In this document: positions 59,568 through 64,000 of the stretch, piece by piece
How positions within the stretch are numbered: position 1 is the first letter of the stretch
How the letters are laid out: every line of letters begins with the position of its first letter
Assembly: GCF_001625215.2 (NCBI RefSeq)
Contig: NC_030383.2
Location: forward strand, 14,396,779-14,460,778
Length of the DNA stretch: 64,000 nucleotides
Source of the DNA: Daucus carota subsp. sativus
Lineage: Eukaryota; Streptophyta; Magnoliopsida; Apiales; Apiaceae
Direction of reading: 5' to 3'
Position numbers and translations under genes: made by a program
The notes under the pieces: generated by a model
What the model was told of the DNA's origin: nothing
Database searches by the model: none
Seen by the model: the letters and a program-made list of their open reading frames with translations, nothing else

Positions 59568-61669
59568 GCCCTTTTTGGCCCGTGCTACGCACATGGCTGT
59601 TAATTCTTTGATTTTTTTTATCAACTTAACCTATACTTTCTGTCGTGAATAATCCCAAATTTGACGGGTAATAGGCGCAGTCAAACTACTTATTTATGAG
59701 TTTTAAGTTATAAAATTTAACGTGTTTATTAGCATTTTGGCCCGTGCTACGCACACGGGTATGATTTTTTGTTTTTTTTTATCTAATTAACCTATACATA
59801 TTTTATTAACAAACAGTATGATATGAGATATAAGTTATGAAAGGCAACGTATGTAATAGTCAAAATGCTCGAGTTATGTTATTGACGATCAGTACGATGT
59901 AGATGTTAAAGATAAAATATATGAATTTCGATTGAAAAAAGATAAAATCACGCAACAGAAATTATAACGATGCGGACTATATAAATCTTTGTGTTTAGAA
60001 ACATAAATAATTCTTAATTTAACCTGATTATACAGATTATAAAGCTTCCATTCATTCCTTAATTATAAAATTAAGATGAATATGCTGACGCTAGAGTCTC
60101 CTCCTTCCATAATTAATATTAATAAATTGATTAAGAAATAATTAAACTTAAACGAATACATCAATAAAGAACTACATATGTAGTCATAATTTAGTTACAT
60201 TACTAAAATTATATGCTTCAATTATTGACTATATTTAAAATTGATAATAAGCAGATATACATGATAAATATTTTTAATAAAACAGTTTCAGTATTGTTTT
60301 TATAACGGAATAGATTTTCATTAGTATCATTAATATAACCAAATATTTAATATAATGTTTTGAATAAAAGTTTATAAGTTTATAAGTTTACAGAAACCAG
60401 CATCACTCCTCAAGATCGAGCATAACACAGCAAGGGGATTATAAACCTAGTCTAGAGGAAGACAATTATGAAACGCTTTCTTAGCAATCCAGTGAGTTGC
60501 ACGATTACCAGAACGAGGCACAAAATAGAAGGAAATACTTGAAACAGATGCCATAAATCTGATATCCTCTATAACAACAGCAGAGTCCCAAGGAGGTGCA
60601 TTATCAGATTGTAAAAGATGAACAACATCCTTGTAATCAGATTCAACAATACTAAAGCAATACATTGTTGAGTAATTATCTTTGTAATTTTAGGGTTTGC
60701 AACTCGATTCTTCCTATATTTGTCTTGGATAAGGGAGATGAGCATTCCCACGGAAGATGATTCAGAAATTCACGTCCCATGAAAGATTTCTTTTAATTTT
60801 TCATAGAATCGCAGGGAGTTATATTTTGACTTGTTAGCAGAGCATTTATGATGATTTTATGGTGTAGTTGTATAAATGTATAGAATAGGTGATATTATAG
60901 GAAAAGTTTTTACGATTTTAGCAGGTTAGAATTCATATATAGGGTGGCACGAGACCCTATTCAATAGGTGGACCTTATGCTTCGAAAGGAAAAGTTAGTT
61001 GTGATCATATAAGAGTTGTGCACTTGCTTCTGAGCTTACTGTAATTATGGCAAGAAAGTATTCGCAGGTTATGTTATGCCATTCTTTGATTTCAGATTTA
61101 ATTTTAGTGCTGCTTTTGAGGTTTGGTGGGAGTTTTCTTCTAGACTCTGGACTCACCTGCATTTTAGTATACTTTGCATACATAGTACCAATTTTCAATT
61201 TTGTGAATATATGTTTATTGATGCATGATTTTATCATATTTATGTATTTTATAATTAGAAGGCTAAATTAAGTAAAGACTATGTTAATAAAGTTTAGCAA
61301 ATTCTTATAGTTGTACAAAACTTAAAGTTTATACTCAACATGCCATCATTTGGAGGTATTCCGACTCTCGACAGAGTTGTAATAGTTACTGATATGCAAA
61401 ATTGTAATGTTAGTGAATAACATGATTACTTTAAAAAATATATATAATAAAAATTAATATTCGTCGTGCTTTAAATCGTTATTTATATGTAAAAATATAT
61501 TTTCATTTTTCCGCTCATGAATTATAGTCCAATTTTACAATTTCAAATATTAATATTGATATTGCATCGAAATGTTTATAATATAAAATTTATTTTATTC
61601 TACAAATATTAATTTTAAATCATTAATATAATTTTTATAGGCCGCCGCAACGCGCAGCTTCTCAACTAG
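59568..61669. mobile_element. Helitron-end-like sequences and transposon debris
   Basis: On the minus strand the left edge reads a hairpin-like GTGCGTAGCAC then GGGCCAAAAAGGGCTAGT, a Helitron 3' end. A second copy lies at about 59735-59760. On the plus strand the right edge reads CCGCCGCAACGCGCAGCTTC, then TCAACTAGT, another possible Helitron 3' end. I found no matching 5' TC ends, so these may be two truncated or nested elements in opposite orientation. Confidence 0.4.
60447..60665 (-). pseudogene. RNase H-like (RVT_3) fragment of a non-LTR retrotransposon
   Basis: The minus-strand frame reads VESDYKDVVHLLQSDNAPPW, SAVVIEDIRFMAS and SFYFVPRSGNRATHWIAKKA, typical of the RNase H-like domain attached to plant LINE-derived proteins (ESD, then RxxNxxAHxxA; the usual AHW is THW here). 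No ATG starts it and no reverse transcriptase is nearby, so it is a relic, perhaps carried by the surrounding Helitron-like DNA. Confidence 0.75.
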
Positions 61670-61699
61670 TTGGTAAATATAATAGTAACTTGTCGTATC

Positions 61700-61905
61700 A
61701 CACTTTCTAATAGGAATGAGCAAAACCGAATCAAAAACCGAAACCATAAAAAACTGAGCAAAACCGCATCATTAAAAACTGAACCATTTAACCAAACCGA
61801 ATAAAAACCGAACCAATAATATGGTTGTAGTTTGATTTTTAAATTTTTTTAAACCGAATATAAACCGAACTGAACCGAATAAAATTAATTATATATATAA
61901 TATAA
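61700..61905. repeat. AACCGAA-rich low-complexity repeat
   Basis: Many short near-copies of AAACCGAAT and AAACTGA on the plus strand, irregularly spaced. Resembles a decayed simple repeat rather than coding DNA. Confidence 0.6.
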
Positions 61906-61906
61906 T

Positions 61907-62184
61907 TACTCCCTCCTTCCCAGCCATTTCTTTACATATGGTTTGGGCACGGGCTTAATAAATATGTATAAAGTAGTGAAAAAGAGAAAGAAAAGTGGCT
62001 TGGTGGGAACCATTGATTTTTAATGTATAAAAGGGAGATAGTGGAATAAAAAGTAGTGTGAGAAGAAAGAAAAGTGGGAAAGTGGTGGGATCCATTGACT
62101 ATTTTTGGTAAATTTTGAAATGTAAAAAAATGAACGGGACACCCAAAAAAGAAACCGAAAGAATCCGGTGGGACGGAGGGAGTA
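61907..62184. mobile_element. Stowaway-like MITE (278 bp)
   Basis: TACTCCCTCCTTCCC and GGGACGGAGGGAGTA ends with flanking TA. The interior matches the copies at 6301 and 41298 in inverted orientation. Confidence 0.8.
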
Positions 62185-62469
62185 TATATAATAAATATCT
62201 TAATTTAGTTTTATAAATTATTTTATATTTTTTTCTACATGACCCAAGTTTATTTATAACCCAGCCCATTATTATATGTTAGTAGCCACTATCTTTGGGC
62301 TTTAACCAGAGCTGTAGGCTTGTCGTCTCTCTCCATGCTATTTATAGATTTTTTGCTTCCGGAAAATTCGATTTCTTCTGAAGTTAATTTACAATTACAC
62401 GTGAGTGAAACACATAATTAGAATATTTTGATAAATTAATAATTTTTAAAGCATTGTGCCTAAACCCTT

Positions 62470-62602
62470 TTTGATTATGTGTAGATTCTTGATAAAATAT
62501 CGCAGAGTTGATAAGATTTAAGCACAATGCTTGAAAATCTCATGAATTTTGGTGGGATTTCAAAAAACTTAAAATACACTGAAAAATGTCACAAAATCCA
62601 TC
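62470..62602. repeat. Dispersed repeat, copy 2 (partner at 24393-24604)
   Basis: Shares GGTGGGATTTCAAAAAACTT plus flanks with copy 1, in the same orientation 38 kb away. Confidence 0.6.
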
Positions 62603-63600
62603 AGCATTTGAGCATTGGCCTTATGAATAGTGCCGCTAATTTTGCAGAAGGATTCATATGTATAGTCTGAGAGATATGTCTAGTGTAAAATATGTTTATA
62701 CTTGTGCAGCTTCGGCTGTTGAGGTGTGCAAACAGCCCAATAGCACAAGGCTCAATATTTTTGAGGGCCTCTAATTTTGAAAAACTTTAACGTATATAAG
62801 ATTATTTCATTAGATTTTGTTTATAATTTTTTTAGTAATTTGAATCAAACTAAACTCTTAAGAAAGTAACTAACTGAATAAAACAAAATGGTTATGGAGG
62901 GCCGCCTGGAGGTAGGTGTTGACCTACAAAATGGTGAAAGCAGGAAGATATACGCTAAGTAAAACAAAAAGAGAGAAAGAATAAATAAAGTTTAAAAAAA
63001 AACGAGTAAAGGAGAAACGTACCGAAGCAACAGCTGTTCAGTACTAAAATGATAACACATAAAACAATATTTTAATAATCATATTATGTAATTTTTTACT
63101 GTTACACAACATATAAGTTGTGTACACCTTCATTAGAATGTTCAATACTAAAATGACAACACAAAAAAATTTAATATTCAGATTATATAATTTGTTACCG
63201 TTGCACAACATTATCATAATATTAGTAGTTTTATCTTTTTTCTTGAAATTTAATAAAATAAATACCCTCTTGGCCATTCATCATGAAATTTATGCATTCC
63301 ATTAACTTCAAAAAGAGCATATCCCGATGCAAATACAAAAAGAAAATAATACTGACAAATATATATCATTGAGGAGATACAACTTAGTTAGAATTGCAAA
63401 TATACATAGGGTCCAGGTCCCTGGCATACATATATTGGACCTGTTAAAAAACATACACCCTACTTTCTAAAGTATCTCATACGAATAAAGGTTCCTGTCT
63501 ATCACAACTCAACTCAACTAGTGATATTACTTTCTTACAATCGAACTTAAGTACTGATTATCGGATTTAGTTTCATTGTAGCACAAGCGAATATTCACTC
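62603..63600. other. AT-rich intergenic DNA
   Basis: No gene seen. Two similar segments lie at about 63040-63110 and 63140-63215 (TACTAAAATGAYAACACA then AATATTYAGATTATRTAATT), a diverged direct duplication. Confidence 0.4.
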
Positions 63601-63602
63601 AC

Positions 63603-64000
63603 TTGTGTTGTTTCGGAATTCGAGGTAGGAAAGCATGCATCGACAAGGAACAAAGTAAAAGAATGCATGGAAACGAAAAGCAGCTCCACCTCCATCTGCT
63701 GATTTATGTGAGTCTTTTTGTAGCTATACTTTTAAAAACGTATGCAAGTCTTGTCTTTAATTTTATTCATGTGATTTTTTTAATAAAAAATTTAATATGT
63801 TTAATTTTTAAACCTTAAACATGTGAAAAAGCTTGGGAATGTCGGTTTGTTGACGAGGACACTAAGAGCTGCTTTAGGTGTTTTGCCTTTCGTTGTGGCC
63901 CTTATTGCTTATCATGGTACCGTATGGTTGTTTTTTGTTTTTCTTTGCATATTGCCAATTTTGTTGCACTAATTAATTATGTTTAATTATGTTTTCTTGT
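63603..64000 (+). other. Possible partial gene at the window edge
   Basis: After a possible acceptor (GTGAAAAAG at about 63831) two frames stay open. One reads KLGNVGLLTRTLRAALGVLP, a hydrophobic segment; the other reads AWECRFVDEDTKSCFRCFAF then RCGPYC, unusually rich in Cys. A further frame begins near 63603 (GIRGRKACIDKEQSKRMHG). The sequence ends at the border, so I cannot decide which is real or name a family. Confidence 0.25.

Overview
This is a nuclear segment of a eudicot plant genome. The DNA is AT-rich, the genes are split by GT-AG introns, and all recognisable proteins are plant families: an L-type lectin receptor kinase, an F-box protein, a thylakoid curvature protein, a NIPA-type transporter and a plant KDM3-type JmjC protein. 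The density of CTCCCTCCGT-ended Stowaway-like MITEs fits an asterid, but I cannot name the species. No prokaryotic, organellar or viral block is present. No tRNA or rRNA gene was found apart from SINE-like tRNA-derived pieces.

Layout. 1-4500: AT-rich DNA, then a complete but internally deleted Mutator-like element (MULE) whose right end stops 165 bp before an intronless F-box gene (4650-5786). 5.8-12.6 kb: transposon-rich intergenic DNA with a Stowaway-type MITE, a Helitron with both termini (8595-10503) and a long-inverted-repeat MITE with its target duplication (11315-11787). 12.6-14.7 kb (-): lectin receptor kinase. 15007-16514: solo LTR with a 5-bp target duplication, carrying a 46-bp palindromic tandem repeat. 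17.7-23.2 kb (-): NIPA family gene, nine coding exons. 25.0-28.4 kb (+): CURT1-family gene, five exons. 30.2-34.9 kb (+): IMPACT/UPF0029 gene, five exons, with a hAT element and a MULE sitting in its introns. 36.3-40.7 kb (-): LanC-like gene, five exons. 43.2-54.3 kb (-): JMJ24-like RING/JmjC gene, fourteen coding exons. 55.9-56.8 kb (-): DUF1442 gene, two exons. 57.6-58.2 kb (+): truncated LEA_2-type fragment. 58.7-64 kb: transposon debris and an unresolved partial gene at the edge.

The exon models were built by hand from reading frame, splice dinucleotides and family knowledge. In each multi-exon gene the exon lengths sum to a whole number of codons. The genes do not form a pathway; they are ordinary neighbours with independent roles in protein turnover, signalling, transport, thylakoid architecture, translation control and chromatin.

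The most interesting observations are: (1) a JmjC protein that has lost two of three Fe(II) ligands, keeps a RING-like domain, and carries an extra C-terminal region of about 345 residues; (2) a LanC-like protein in which all three zinc ligands are replaced; (3) three GC-AG introns in two genes; (4) several transposons with exact target duplications; and (5) an unexplained cluster of short AACGCTA/TAGCGTT hairpins near 42.3-42.5 kb. I see no convincing new multi-gene system.
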